Origin: Winogradskyella wandonensis
Lineage (GTDB): Bacteria > Bacteroidota > Bacteroidia > Flavobacteriales > Flavobacteriaceae
Length of the DNA stretch: 64,000 nucleotides
NCBI RefSeq assembly: GCF_004346845.1
Contig: NZ_SMGI01000001.1
Span: 1 to 64,000 of the forward strand
Direction of reading: 5' to 3'
Below are positions 8,341 through 17,050 of the stretch, one piece after another. Position 1 is the stretch's first letter. Every line of letters starts with the position of its first letter. The translations under genes were made by a program, and so were the position numbers. The notes below the pieces were generated by a model that saw only the letters and a program-made list of their open reading frames with translations, was not told the origin of the DNA and did no database searches.

Positions 8341-9558
8341 ATGAATTATAAAGAAACTGTCGATTGGTTATTCCTTCAGTTGCCAATGTACCAAAGACAA
8401 GGGAAAACGGCTTATAAAAAGGATTTATCAAATACAATTGTACTTTCAAATTACCTAAATAATCCAGAAAAGAAGTTTAAGTCAATCCATGTTGGCGGAA
8501 CTAACGGAAAAGGATCTTGCAGCCACATGTTAGCATCAATCTTTCAAGAAGCAGGCTATAAAGTAGGCCTGTACACATCGCCTCATTTAAAAGATTACCG
8601 AGAACGAATTAAAATAAACGGAAAAGAAATTTCTGAGGAGTTCGTTGTTCAATTTGTAGAAAAACATAAATCGTTTTTAGAAGCCAATACCTTATCATTT
8701 TTTGAAATGACTGTTGGTCTTGCTTTCGACTATTTTTCAAAATCAAAAGTAGATATAGCCATTATTGAAGTTGGTTTAGGCGGTAGGTTAGATTCAACTA
8801 ACATAATTACACCAGAGCTATCTGTGATTACCAATATTGGTTTTGATCATGTTCAGTTTCTTGGAGATACACGGCCTAAGATTGCCGGAGAGAAAGCAGG
8901 AATTATTAAACCTAATACACCTGTTGTTATTGGCGAAACGCATGCTGAGACTAGACCTGTTTTTACAGAAAAAGCGAAAGCGTGTAATTCTCCAATTTAT
9001 TTTGCGGATACAAGTATTTCAGAAGTATATCCTAGTGATTTAAAAGGGGCATACCAGATTCATAATATTAAGACGGTCATGAAATCTATTGACGTTTTAA
9101 GAACCATTGGATATTCTATTTCTGAAAATCAAATAAAAGTTGGGTTGTTATCGGTGGTTAAAAACACGAGTTTAATGGGGAGATGGCAAGTATTAGGAGA
9201 TAACCCAAAGATTATTTGTGACACAGCGCACAATACAGAAGGACTATCTTATGTTATGAAGCAATTACAAGCAGAAACTTATAAAAGATTACGTATAGTT
9301 TTTGGTGTAGTTAATGATAAGAATTTAGATGAGATTATGCCCTTATTACCTAAGGAGGCATCCTATTATTTAGCTAGACCAGATATTCCAAGAGGTTTAG
9401 ATGCTGATGAGTTATCCAAAGTTTTCGACACTTGGAAATTGAAGAATAAAGTATATTCTTCTGTGGATGACGCTTACAAAGCCGCAAAATTAAACACTAA
9501 TGCAGATGATGTTTTATACGTTGGTGGCAGTACTTTTGTTGTTGCGGAAATATTATAA
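8341..9558 (+). CDS. folC: Folylpolyglutamate synthase / dihydrofolate synthase
   Basis: 405 residues, normal for FolC. Cytoplasmic Mur-ligase-family enzyme that adds glutamate to dihydropteroate or folates using ATP. Seen: the ATP loop HVGGTNGKGSCSH (about 51-63), the folate-loop segment YTSPHLKDYRERI, the Mur central stretch IIEVGLGGRLDSTN, and the C-terminal domain motif CDTAHNTEG. The start ATG immediately follows the stop of the second tonB-like gene with no gap, so it is read through from the exb-tonB operon or very close to it. The tRNA promoter lies 20 bases beyond its stop. Confidence 0.92.
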   Translation: MNYKETVDWLFLQLPMYQRQGKTAYKKDLSNTIVLSNYLNNPEKKFKSIHVGGTNGKGSCSHMLASIFQEAGYKVGLYTSPHLKDYRERIKINGKEISEEFVVQFVEKHKSFLEANTLSFFEMTVGLAFDYFSKSKVDIAIIEVGLGGRLDSTNIITPELSVITNIGFDHVQFLGDTRPKIAGEKAGIIKPNTPVVIGETHAETRPVFTEKAKACNSPIYFADTSISEVYPSDLKGAYQIHNIKTVMKSIDVLRTIGYSISENQIKVGLLSVVKNTSLMGRWQVLGDNPKIICDTAHNTEGLSYVMKQLQAETYKRLRIVFGVVNDKNLDEIMPLLPKEASYYLARPDIPRGLDADELSKVFDTWKLKNKVYSSVDDAYKAAKLNTNADDVLYVGGSTFVVAEIL

Positions 9559-9577
9559 TTTTTTTCTTTAAATTCTT

Positions 9578-9606
9578 TTGAGATTTTAAAAACTAGTCTA
9601 TATTTG
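9578..9606 (+). promoter_or_regulatory. Promoter of the tRNA-Val gene
   Basis: TTG (9578-9580), an 18-base spacer and TATATTTG (9599-9606) match the Bacteroidota consensus TTG-N17-23-TAnnTTTG fully. The expected transcription start is a few bases before the tRNA 5' end at 9620. Confidence 0.75.
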
Positions 9607-9619
9607 CAATCCAATTATC

Positions 9620-9694
9620 GGGCGCGTAGCTCAGTTGGTTCAGAGCACTTGGTTTACACCCAAGGGGTCAGGGGTTCGAATCCCTTCGCGCCCA
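9620..9694 (+). tRNA. tRNA-Val (anticodon UAC)
   Basis: 75 bases forming a complete cloverleaf: acceptor 9620-9626 with 9687-9693 (GGGCGCG/CGCGCCC), anticodon stem CTTGG/CCAAG around the loop TTTACAC, and T loop TTCGAAT. The anticodon TAC is at 9655-9657. The discriminator is A9694 and CCA is not encoded. Confidence 0.97.
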
Positions 9695-9696
9695 CT

Positions 9697-9723
9697 AAAG
9701 TTCACAGTGATGTGAACTTTTTT
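9697..9723 (+). terminator. Terminator between the two tRNA genes
   Basis: A 10-bp stem AAAGTTCACA/TGTGAACTTT (9697-9706 with 9711-9720) with loop GTGA leads into a T run. It starts 2 bases after the first tRNA and may make the second tRNA partly independent. Confidence 0.85.
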
Positions 9724-9737
9724 GGTTTATTAGATAA

Positions 9738-9812
9738 GGGTCATTAACTCAGTTGGTTCAGAGTGTTACCTTGACAGGGTAGAAGTCACTGGTTCGAATC
9801 CAGTATGACCCA
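9738..9812 (+). tRNA. tRNA-Val (anticodon GAC)
   Basis: 75 bases with acceptor GGGTCAT/ATGACCC (9738-9744 with 9805-9811), D stem ACTC/GAGT, anticodon stem TTACC/GGTAG (one T-G pair) around the loop TTGACAG, and T loop TTCGAAT. The anticodon GAC is at 9773-9775, so this is a second valine isoacceptor, not aspartate. CCA is not encoded. The D stem begins with A10 paired to T25 in place of the usual G10-C25. Confidence 0.93.
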
Positions 9813-9819
9813 CATTGAG

Positions 9820-9850
9820 TAGAACATCCAACGTAAGTTTGGATGTTCTA
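9820..9850. terminator. Hairpin between tRNA-Val and murF, possible bidirectional terminator
   Basis: A 12-bp perfect stem (9820-9831 with 9839-9850, TAGAACATCCAA and its complement) with a 7-base loop. It sits between the rightward tRNA and the end of the leftward murF. The T tract on either side is short, so termination may be weak. Confidence 0.6.
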
Positions 9851-9852
9851 GT

Positions 9853-11136
9853 TTAAAATAATTCCAAAATCCGTTCTAAGGCCATACCTCTAGAGCCTTT
9901 AATCAAGATTGTTGCGTTTCTCAGTGAATTTGCTTCGAATCCAGATTTAAAGTCTTCAAAAGATTCGTATTTATAAGTACGCTCTTCTGTTTTTGTTTTA
10001 AAGAAATTTTCGCCGATGAGATACACGTTAGCGTTAAAATTGGTCTCAGCGTAACTCGCAATAGTTTGATGTTCTTCTTTTGCAGAAGCACCAAGTTCAA
10101 ACATGTCCCCTAAAAACACGTATTTTTTATCTGCCTTTAGTTGTTTAAAATTTTGCAATGCCGCTAGCATACTTGTTGGATTAGCATTATAGGCGTCTAA
10201 AATGAATTTGTTAGTGCCAATACGTCTAATTTCAGAACGGTTATTATTAGGCTTATACGATTCTATAGATGCTTTTATATAGTTAGGCTCGATATTGAAA
10301 AATGCTCCGATAGCAATGGCTACAGCGATATTGCTAAAATTGTATTTACCTATTAGATGGCTTTTTATAAGAACATCATTATAAGATAATTGAACAAAAG
10401 GATTTGCAGACTGAAATGAAACTTGACAGTCGTTAGTCTTTTTACTGCCAAAGGTTGAAATTTTGGCGTAATTGTGTATTTGCTGAATCTGTTTTTCGTC
10501 ATCACTATTTAAGAATACAGTTTTTTTATTAGCTATTAAATAATCGTAAAGCTCAGATTTACCTTTAATAACGCCTTCTACACCACCAAACCCTTCAAGA
10601 TGGGCTTTACCAAAGTTGGTAATTAATCCATAGTCTGGTTCTGATATCGAGGATAAAAAAGCAATTTCTTTTTGATGATTAGCGCCCATTTCTACGATGC
10701 CAAAATCTAAATTATTATCAAAACTTAAAAGTGTCAAAGGAACGCCTATATGATTATTTAGATTGCCTTTCGTTGCTTTTACCTTGTATTTGGATGAAAG
10801 AACAGCATAAATTAGTTCTTTTGTGGTTGTTTTTCCATTACTTCCAGTCAATCCAATTATTGGGAAACTGAAAGTGTTTCTATGATAATTAGCTAGTTTT
10901 TGAAGGGTTTTAAGGCTGTTTTTAACAAGAATAAATTTATCTGAAGAATTGGCAATACCTTCATCGTCGACTACGCAATAACTAGCACCTTTATCCAAAG
11001 CTGATTTTGCAAAGGCGTTGCCATCAAAATTTTCACCTTTTAATGCGAAGTATATATCTCCACTCTTTAACTGTCTCGTGTCCGTACAAACAGACTTAGC
11101 ACTTTTATATAGTTTGTATAATTCTTCTATAATCAT
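9853..11136 (-). CDS. murF: UDP-MurNAc-tripeptide--D-alanyl-D-alanine ligase
   Basis: 427 residues. Cytoplasmic Mur ligase that adds D-Ala-D-Ala to UDP-MurNAc-tripeptide, the last cytoplasmic step in making the peptidoglycan pentapeptide precursor. Seen: N-terminal UDP-binding domain with DTRQLKSGDIYFALKGENFDGN, the ATP loop GLTGSNGKTTTKEL (about 96-109), the central IVEMGANHQKEI stretch, and the C-terminal domain with ILDAYNANPTSM and FVLGDMFELG-like KYVFLGDMFELG, all typical of MurF. ATG at 11136 is used. It lies downstream of gldJ, separated by a strong terminator, an order common in flavobacteria. Confidence 0.95.
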   Translation of the reverse strand: MIIEELYKLYKSAKSVCTDTRQLKSGDIYFALKGENFDGNAFAKSALDKGASYCVVDDEGIANSSDKFILVKNSLKTLQKLANYHRNTFSFPIIGLTGSNGKTTTKELIYAVLSSKYKVKATKGNLNNHIGVPLTLLSFDNNLDFGIVEMGANHQKEIAFLSSISEPDYGLITNFGKAHLEGFGGVEGVIKGKSELYDYLIANKKTVFLNSDDEKQIQQIHNYAKISTFGSKKTNDCQVSFQSANPFVQLSYNDVLIKSHLIGKYNFSNIAVAIAIGAFFNIEPNYIKASIESYKPNNNRSEIRRIGTNKFILDAYNANPTSMLAALQNFKQLKADKKYVFLGDMFELGASAKEEHQTIASYAETNFNANVYLIGENFFKTKTEERTYKYESFEDFKSGFEANSLRNATILIKGSRGMALERILELF

Positions 11137-11148
11137 AATGTAAAAATA

Positions 11149-11179
11149 AAAAGTCCTAACAAAATTTGCTAGGACTTTT
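11149..11179 (-). terminator. Terminator of gldJ
   Basis: A 10-bp stem (11149-11158 with 11170-11179, AAAAGTCCTA/TAGGACTTTT) and 11-base loop. On the minus strand the stem is followed by TTTTTATTTTT-like sequence. It lies between gldJ and murF and should separate their transcripts. Confidence 0.8.
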
Positions 11180-11202
11180 AGTATTGTAGTTAACTAATAG
11201 TA

Positions 11203-12879
11203 TTAGTTACGTTTTTTCTTATTTGTTTTAGATTTTGAACCTACACGAGACACGGCACATCTAAATCCGATATAATCCGTAGCCATATCTTGCGGGAAGA
11301 ATCGTCTTTGCGCTGGATCTAACCAGTAAGATCTGTCTTTCCAAGAGCCACCTTTAATAACTCTTACCTCGTCGTTAATTAAAGAGGTTCTTCTGCTAGA
11401 TTTATCGTACTCTTTTATCAACTTCCCTGTAGCAGAATCTCTTTCGATGTTATGCTTAGGCGAATTGTACATTTTTCTTGTATCAAATTTGCTTTCTTCT
11501 CTTTCATCGTCATCAAAACTATCTCTATAGTATCTAGAAGATTTTTGATCACCGTCTCTAAAGTTTCTGTTATCACTTCTGTCGAAGTTTGTTCTTAAGT
11601 ACGTTTCTTTTTCGTCAACAGGAACTTTTATAATTTCTCCTGGTAAATTTCTCGCTACAATTTTTCCATTACTTAAGGTATCGTAAACTGTTTCTTCTAC
11701 AATTTTTACTGTACCATCGTCATTAATGGCATTCTTGTAATATGTATTACCTCTATAGTAATTAAAATCGTTAAACTCGTCATCTACAATTGGGCGGTAT
11801 ACATCGGCTACCCATTCGGCAACGTTACCAGCCATATCGTAAAGACCAAAATCGTTTGGCTCGTAGAATTTAACTTCTTGAGTTATATCTGCACCATCAT
11901 CAGACCATCCAGCAATTCCACCGTAGTCACCGTCACTTTGCTTAAAGTTAGCTAATTGGTCGCCTCGCTTAGCACGTTTACCAGAACGCGTATATTGTCC
12001 ATCCCATGGATATTTTTTACGTCCTCTATAAATGTTGTAACTTCTAAGTTCGCTCATTCCTAAGGCAGCGTATTCCCATTCAACTTCGGTTGGAAGTCTA
12101 AATTTAACAGGAATAAGTCCTGATTCTCTTTTAGCATAAACATTAATAGTGTCACCTTTTAAGTTAACCTGAACACGTCTTCTAGATTTTATAGGATTAA
12201 TGATAGAGTCATTACCACCATAAGTTTTGGTTGGCGCATTAATGTAAGTATCTGTATTAAAAGTACTTCCTGCTTCTGCTGAATATTGTGAGTCTCTCTC
12301 TAAATAACCTGACTCTTGTAAAGACATTTCCGCAACTCTGTCTGTTCTCCAGCTTGCGTATTCGACAGCCTGAATCCAGCTAACACCTACAACAGGATAA
12401 TTAGCGTAAGCAGGATGACGAAGATAATTTTCTGTCATCATTTCGTTGTAACCTAAACGGTTTCTCCATACCAAGGTGTCTGGTAAAGCACCATTATAGA
12501 TATTAGAATAAGCTGGGTCACTTGGAGGATAAACACTCTTTAAGTAGTCAAGGTACATTAAGTAATTGACATTTGTTACTTCCGCTTCGTCCATATAAAA
12601 AGACTGAACGTGTTGTTGCGAAGGAGAGTTGTTCCAATCGTGCATTGGATCATCTTGTACTTTACCCATGGTAAATGTACCACCTTCTACAAATACTGTT
12701 CCTGGCGGAGTTTCTTGTTCTTTAAAGCTGGTGTTGTATTGAAAACCACCATTCTTGTCATTAATGGCCCAACCAGTAGCACTATCGACATTGCTGTTGT
12801 TGGATGAGCGCTTACAACTAAAAGCAGTAACTATTAGGGCTGTAGCTGCTAATAATTTAAAATTTATGACATTTCTCAT
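11203..12879 (-). CDS. gldJ: Gliding motility lipoprotein GldJ
   Basis: 558 residues. Lipoprotein required for gliding and for the type IX secretion motor in flavobacteria. Seen: signal peptide with lipobox TAFSC (Cys22), then a formylglycine-generating-enzyme-like (SUMF1) fold beginning VFVEGGTFTMGKVQDDP, with PVVGVSWIQAVEYASWRT, RLPTEVEWEYAALG, DMAGNVAEWVADVY and the C-terminal RVIKGGSWKDRSYWLD...GFRCA. The middle holds a charged insertion rich in Arg, Asp and Ser (about 425-490) that is not part of the enzyme fold. A very basic C-terminus (KSKTNKKKRN) follows. The divergent porU-porV pair next door is the standard flavobacterial arrangement. Confidence 0.95.
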   Translation of the reverse strand: MRNVINFKLLAATALIVTAFSCKRSSNNSNVDSATGWAINDKNGGFQYNTSFKEQETPPGTVFVEGGTFTMGKVQDDPMHDWNNSPSQQHVQSFYMDEAEVTNVNYLMYLDYLKSVYPPSDPAYSNIYNGALPDTLVWRNRLGYNEMMTENYLRHPAYANYPVVGVSWIQAVEYASWRTDRVAEMSLQESGYLERDSQYSAEAGSTFNTDTYINAPTKTYGGNDSIINPIKSRRRVQVNLKGDTINVYAKRESGLIPVKFRLPTEVEWEYAALGMSELRSYNIYRGRKKYPWDGQYTRSGKRAKRGDQLANFKQSDGDYGGIAGWSDDGADITQEVKFYEPNDFGLYDMAGNVAEWVADVYRPIVDDEFNDFNYYRGNTYYKNAINDDGTVKIVEETVYDTLSNGKIVARNLPGEIIKVPVDEKETYLRTNFDRSDNRNFRDGDQKSSRYYRDSFDDDEREESKFDTRKMYNSPKHNIERDSATGKLIKEYDKSSRRTSLINDEVRVIKGGSWKDRSYWLDPAQRRFFPQDMATDYIGFRCAVSRVGSKSKTNKKKRN

Positions 12880-12915
12880 AACTATAGATTAAGTAAGTTC
12901 TTTTAAATTGGACGT

Positions 12916-12923
12916 GCAATATA
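12916..12923 (-). promoter_or_regulatory. Possible -7 element of gldJ
   Basis: On the minus strand TATATTGC, close to TAnnTTTG, lies about 37 bases before the gldJ ATG, with TTG in the TTTGTTTG tract 15-19 bases upstream. The match is imperfect, so this is tentative. The 255-base gldJ-porU intergenic region holds no other structure I could support. Confidence 0.35.
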
Positions 12924-13074
12924 GCAATTAAAGACAAACAAACAACATTTTTTACCGATAAAGTGTAAAAAAATGTGCATTTCATCCTACTTTTTAATCA
13001 TTACAACGGATTTTTATCCGTTTTTATCGTCTATTTCACATACCAATAACGACACCTGAAATAAATTATTGTTG

Positions 13075-13082
13075 TACTTTTG
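13075..13082 (+). promoter_or_regulatory. Possible -7 element of porU
   Basis: TACTTTTG matches TAnnTTTG and lies 52 bases before the porU ATG. A -33 TTG at the right distance was not found, so support is partial. Confidence 0.4.
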
Positions 13083-13134
13083 AAATAAAAATTCCGATAC
13101 CATAATAAGGTTAAAACTAGAGCGTTTATTTAGC

Positions 13135-16100
13135 ATGAAAAAGAGCTTTACTATTACATTATTAATCTTTTGTTTTTTTTCGTTTGCTCAGCAAAGACAA
13201 TTTACAATTAATTGGAATGGCCATGTTAATTTAGAAGCTGGTTACGCAAAGTTAGAAATCCCATCTTTCGATTCTAATCATTTTTCGTACAGCCAAGATA
13301 ACGGATTGATATATTTTGCCGAGTGGAAGGAATCTACTTTAATAAACGAATCTTCAGCATCTTTGAGTAATGTTACGTATTCAGACATTAGTAAAACCGA
13401 ATTAAAAGATTTAGACCTCTCAAAACTAACATCCGAATTTAAGGTTAAGCTTGTCAATGTCCAAGCTAGAGGAAAACGCTCGGTTTATCTAGAAATTAAT
13501 CCTATAATTAAAGATGGTAATATTTATAAGAGACTAAATCAGTTTACTGTTAATTATAGTAGTGGTACGTTAAATAGACAATCTACAAGTTCAGTTTTTT
13601 CAGCAGTTAGTAACTCTGTTTTAGCGTCTGGTCAATGGTACCGGTTTTATGTAGATACGACAGGTGTATATCGCTTATCAAAAAGTTTTTTGAGTCGATT
13701 AGGTGTAAATGTTAACGGTATTAATCCAAGAGAATTAAAAGTTTTTGGCAATGGTGGCGAAATGTTACCTTACTTAAATTCTGCCAACTCTATTATCGAT
13801 TTACAAGAAAATGCCATTCAGTTTGTGGGTGAAGAAGATGGGCGATTCGATGATAACGATTATATATTGTTTTACGCAAAGGGTCCACAAGGTTTTAATC
13901 AAGAGCAAAACACCAATATTAATTTATATACGGATAAGACTTACTATTATGTAAATATTAGCGGCGGCAATGGAAAACGAATTAATGAATTGTCTCAGCC
14001 AGATGCAGCAGCAGATATAATAATAGACACCTTCCAAGACTACGATTTTTATGAAGTTGATGAATTCAACTTAGTAAAACTAGGTAGGCGGTGGTTTGGA
14101 GACCGATTCGATGTAGAGACACAACGCAATTACGAGTTTAAAATTCCGAATATAGATAGTTCTGTTCCTGTAAATATTAGAATAGTTTTTGGTTCTGTAT
14201 CAGAGCTTCCAAGCTCTATGACTGTATCTATTAATGGTAGCAATACCACAAACGTAGGGTTACCTGCTATAAATCCGGATGGTTTTTTATTTGCGACTGG
14301 CGCAAATTTTTTCAATGCTATGAATTTATCGAGTGAAGATTTAGATATAAGTCTAGAGTACGATAATGGTGGTAATCCTGTTGCTTCAGCTTACTTAGAT
14401 TACATAACTATAGAAGCTACCAGAAGATTACAGTATGCCAATGAACAATTATTTTTTAAGAACAATTCTGTGGCTTCAACATCGGGCGTTGTACAATACA
14501 ATTTAAGTAATGCTGCTGGTGTTAATCAAATTTGGGATGTTACAGATATTTTTAATGTCCGACATGTTATTAACGAAAACCAGTCTTCAGAATTTAATTT
14601 TAAAACTAATGCTGGCGAACTAAGACATTATGTTGCATTTTCTAATACGGATTTTCTAGAACCACAAAGAGATGCGATAACTCAAATAAGTAATCAGAAT
14701 CTAAAAGGTACCGTTCTTACAGATAATCAAGGTCAATTTCAGGACGTGGATTATTTATTAATTACGCCGCAATTATTTTTGGACCAAGCAGAACGTTTAG
14801 CAGCTATTAATCGATTTCATAATAATTTAACAGTAAAAGTTGTTACGCTTCAAGATATATATAACGAGTTTAGTTCTGGTAATCAAGACATAGCAGCCAT
14901 CAGAAACTTTGTACGCTATGTATATAATAATGCTAGTAGTCCTGATAAACGTGTAAAGTATGTTGGTCTCTTTGGGGATGCGTCTTACGATTATAAAGAC
15001 CGATTAAGAAATAATACCAATTTTGTCCCTTCATGGTTTTCACTAAATAGTTTCAGTGTTACAGGCTCCTTAATTTCTGATGATTTTTACGGAATCATGG
15101 ATGATAACGAAGGAACTCTCGCAACATTTAATAGACTAGATATAGCCGTTGGTAGAATGCTTGTAGATAGCCCGCAACGTGCAAAAGAAGTCGTGGATAA
15201 AATTGAAGCCTACTATGCTGAAGATTCTTATGGTAGTTGGCGAAATAATATTTTGTTAGTATCAGATGATGTAGATGAACCTTTCGAGCGAGTTCTTCAG
15301 CAAACCACTGACGATGTAGCAACAGATGTTAGAGCTCAAAAACCTTTTCTTAATTCTATAAAAGTGCATACAGATGCTTTTCAGCAATTATCTTCTTCCG
15401 GCGGCGATAGATATCCCGAAGTTAATGATGCTTTTAGAAATGCTATAGATGTTGGTGTGTTATTAGTTAATTACTTTGGTCATGGTGGTGAATTAGGTCT
15501 AGCAGAAGAGCGTATTTTTGATATCAACGACTCTCAAAGTTTAAATAATAATTGCAGGTTTAATTGCTTCGTAACCGTTACTTGCGAGTATACCAAATAC
15601 GATAATCCAGATTTACAGACGGCTGGAGAATATACTTACTGGAATACCAAAGGTGGTGCCATAGGTTTAATAACAACGACGCGTCAAATTTTTGTTACAG
15701 TCGGTACGGACTATAACGAGGTTTTAGAAGATTATCTCTTTGCATATGGTTCTAATGACTATCCTTCAATGGCCGAAGCATTACGGCTTACAAAACTAGA
15801 CCCGCAAATTGCAGGGAGTTCGCAAAAACGATTAGTTCATTTTATTGGTGATCCAGCAATGAAACTCGCTATCCCAAGACCAAGTATACGTCTAACGCAT
15901 ATCAACGATACACCAATAACGCAAACGACAGATGTTCTTGAAGCCCTTGGTAGAGTGAAATTGTCTGGAGAGGTTGTGGACGAAAGTGGAAACTTAATTC
16001 CTAATTATAATGGAATTTTAACGGCAACGGTTTTTGATAAAGATATTGAAAGACGCACATTAGCAAACGATAACACCTCTGATGCTAATGGTCTTATTGT

Positions 16101-16992
16101 TTTAGAGTTTACAACCCTAGGAGAAATAATTTTTAAAGGGCAAGCTACTATTCAAAACGGTCAATTCGAGTTTAATTTTGTTGTGCCAAGAGATATAGGA
16201 ATTCCTATAGGTCAAGGTAAAGTTAGCTTTTATGCAAAACGAAATAACGTGCTCGAAGACCAAACTGGCCATAGTTTCGATATCCAAGTCGGTGGGATTA
16301 ACGAGAATGCCGAGGAAGATAACATTGGTCCGGTTGTAAATTTATTTATGAACGACGAAAATTTTGTTTCAGGCGGAATAACTAACGAGTCACCAACATT
16401 ATTAGCTAAGCTTCAAGACGATAATGGAATAAACACAGCAAGCGGAATCGGCCACGATATCACGGCTATTTTAGACGGAGATGAAACTAATCCGTTTGTG
16501 TTAAACGATTATTATCAGGCTGAAGTAGATGATTATACAAGAGGCACTGTTACTTTTGCATTTAGAGATTTAGAACCAGGTCTGCATACGTTAACCTTAA
16601 AAGCATGGGACGTTTATAATAATTCGTCGACCTCAGAAATTCAGTTTGAAGTATTTAATAATAACGAAGAGCTTGTAATTAATAATGTCCTTAACTATCC
16701 AAACCCGTTTGTAGATTATACCGAGTTTTGGTTTAATCATAACAGCAGTGATGTTCTCGATATTTCGGTTCAAATATTTACCATATCAGGTAAATTGGTA
16801 AAAACTCTAAACGGACAAACAAATACTTCTGGGAAATCTACAAGCACATTATCACGTGATATTGTTTGGGATGGTTTAGATGATTTTGGTGATAAAATCG
16901 GAAAAGGAACTTATATCTATAAACTAAAAGTAAAATCTCAACGTTTAAATAAACAGATTGAAAAAATCCAAAAACTTGTAATACTACAATAA
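13135..16992 (+). CDS. porU: Type IX secretion sortase/peptidase PorU
   Basis: 1285 residues. Surface-bound C25-family cysteine peptidase that removes the C-terminal sorting domain of type IX cargo proteins and attaches them to the cell surface. Seen: N-terminal signal peptide (about 1-18), a long N-terminal beta region, the C25 core with His783 in NYFGHGGELG and Cys817 in FVTVTCEYTKYDNP as the likely catalytic pair, an Ig-like region after about 920, and a C-terminal domain with LNYPNPFVDYTEFWF and GKGTYIYKLKV resembling a FlgD-like/type IX C-terminal domain. PorU keeps its own C-terminal domain in relatives. porV follows after 58 bases, and the order is conserved with gldJ. Confidence 0.95.
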   Translation: MKKSFTITLLIFCFFSFAQQRQFTINWNGHVNLEAGYAKLEIPSFDSNHFSYSQDNGLIYFAEWKESTLINESSASLSNVTYSDISKTELKDLDLSKLTSEFKVKLVNVQARGKRSVYLEINPIIKDGNIYKRLNQFTVNYSSGTLNRQSTSSVFSAVSNSVLASGQWYRFYVDTTGVYRLSKSFLSRLGVNVNGINPRELKVFGNGGEMLPYLNSANSIIDLQENAIQFVGEEDGRFDDNDYILFYAKGPQGFNQEQNTNINLYTDKTYYYVNISGGNGKRINELSQPDAAADIIIDTFQDYDFYEVDEFNLVKLGRRWFGDRFDVETQRNYEFKIPNIDSSVPVNIRIVFGSVSELPSSMTVSINGSNTTNVGLPAINPDGFLFATGANFFNAMNLSSEDLDISLEYDNGGNPVASAYLDYITIEATRRLQYANEQLFFKNNSVASTSGVVQYNLSNAAGVNQIWDVTDIFNVRHVINENQSSEFNFKTNAGELRHYVAFSNTDFLEPQRDAITQISNQNLKGTVLTDNQGQFQDVDYLLITPQLFLDQAERLAAINRFHNNLTVKVVTLQDIYNEFSSGNQDIAAIRNFVRYVYNNASSPDKRVKYVGLFGDASYDYKDRLRNNTNFVPSWFSLNSFSVTGSLISDDFYGIMDDNEGTLATFNRLDIAVGRMLVDSPQRAKEVVDKIEAYYAEDSYGSWRNNILLVSDDVDEPFERVLQQTTDDVATDVRAQKPFLNSIKVHTDAFQQLSSSGGDRYPEVNDAFRNAIDVGVLLVNYFGHGGELGLAEERIFDINDSQSLNNNCRFNCFVTVTCEYTKYDNPDLQTAGEYTYWNTKGGAIGLITTTRQIFVTVGTDYNEVLEDYLFAYGSNDYPSMAEALRLTKLDPQIAGSSQKRLVHFIGDPAMKLAIPRPSIRLTHINDTPITQTTDVLEALGRVKLSGEVVDESGNLIPNYNGILTATVFDKDIERRTLANDNTSDANGLIVLEFTTLGEIIFKGQATIQNGQFEFNFVVPRDIGIPIGQGKVSFYAKRNNVLEDQTGHSFDIQVGGINENAEEDNIGPVVNLFMNDENFVSGGITNESPTLLAKLQDDNGINTASGIGHDITAILDGDETNPFVLNDYYQAEVDDYTRGTVTFAFRDLEPGLHTLTLKAWDVYNNSSTSEIQFEVFNNNEELVINNVLNYPNPFVDYTEFWFNHNSSDVLDISVQIFTISGKLVKTLNGQTNTSGKSTSTLSRDIVWDGLDDFGDKIGKGTYIYKLKVKSQRLNKQIEKIQKLVILQ

Positions 16993-17050
16993 TAAATTAT
17001 ATTTGTTAACACTTTTTAACCATCATATTAGAAGTATACACACACTTAGA

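Noticed and set aside
9738-9812. Reading the second tRNA as tRNA-Asp
   Set aside because: The loop is TTGACAG, whose central three bases are GAC (reads GUC/GUU, valine). Asp would require GTC as anticodon.
17003-17050. TTG start for porV
   Set aside because: The signal peptide begins at ATG 17051; the extra 16 residues do not resemble the family N-terminus.
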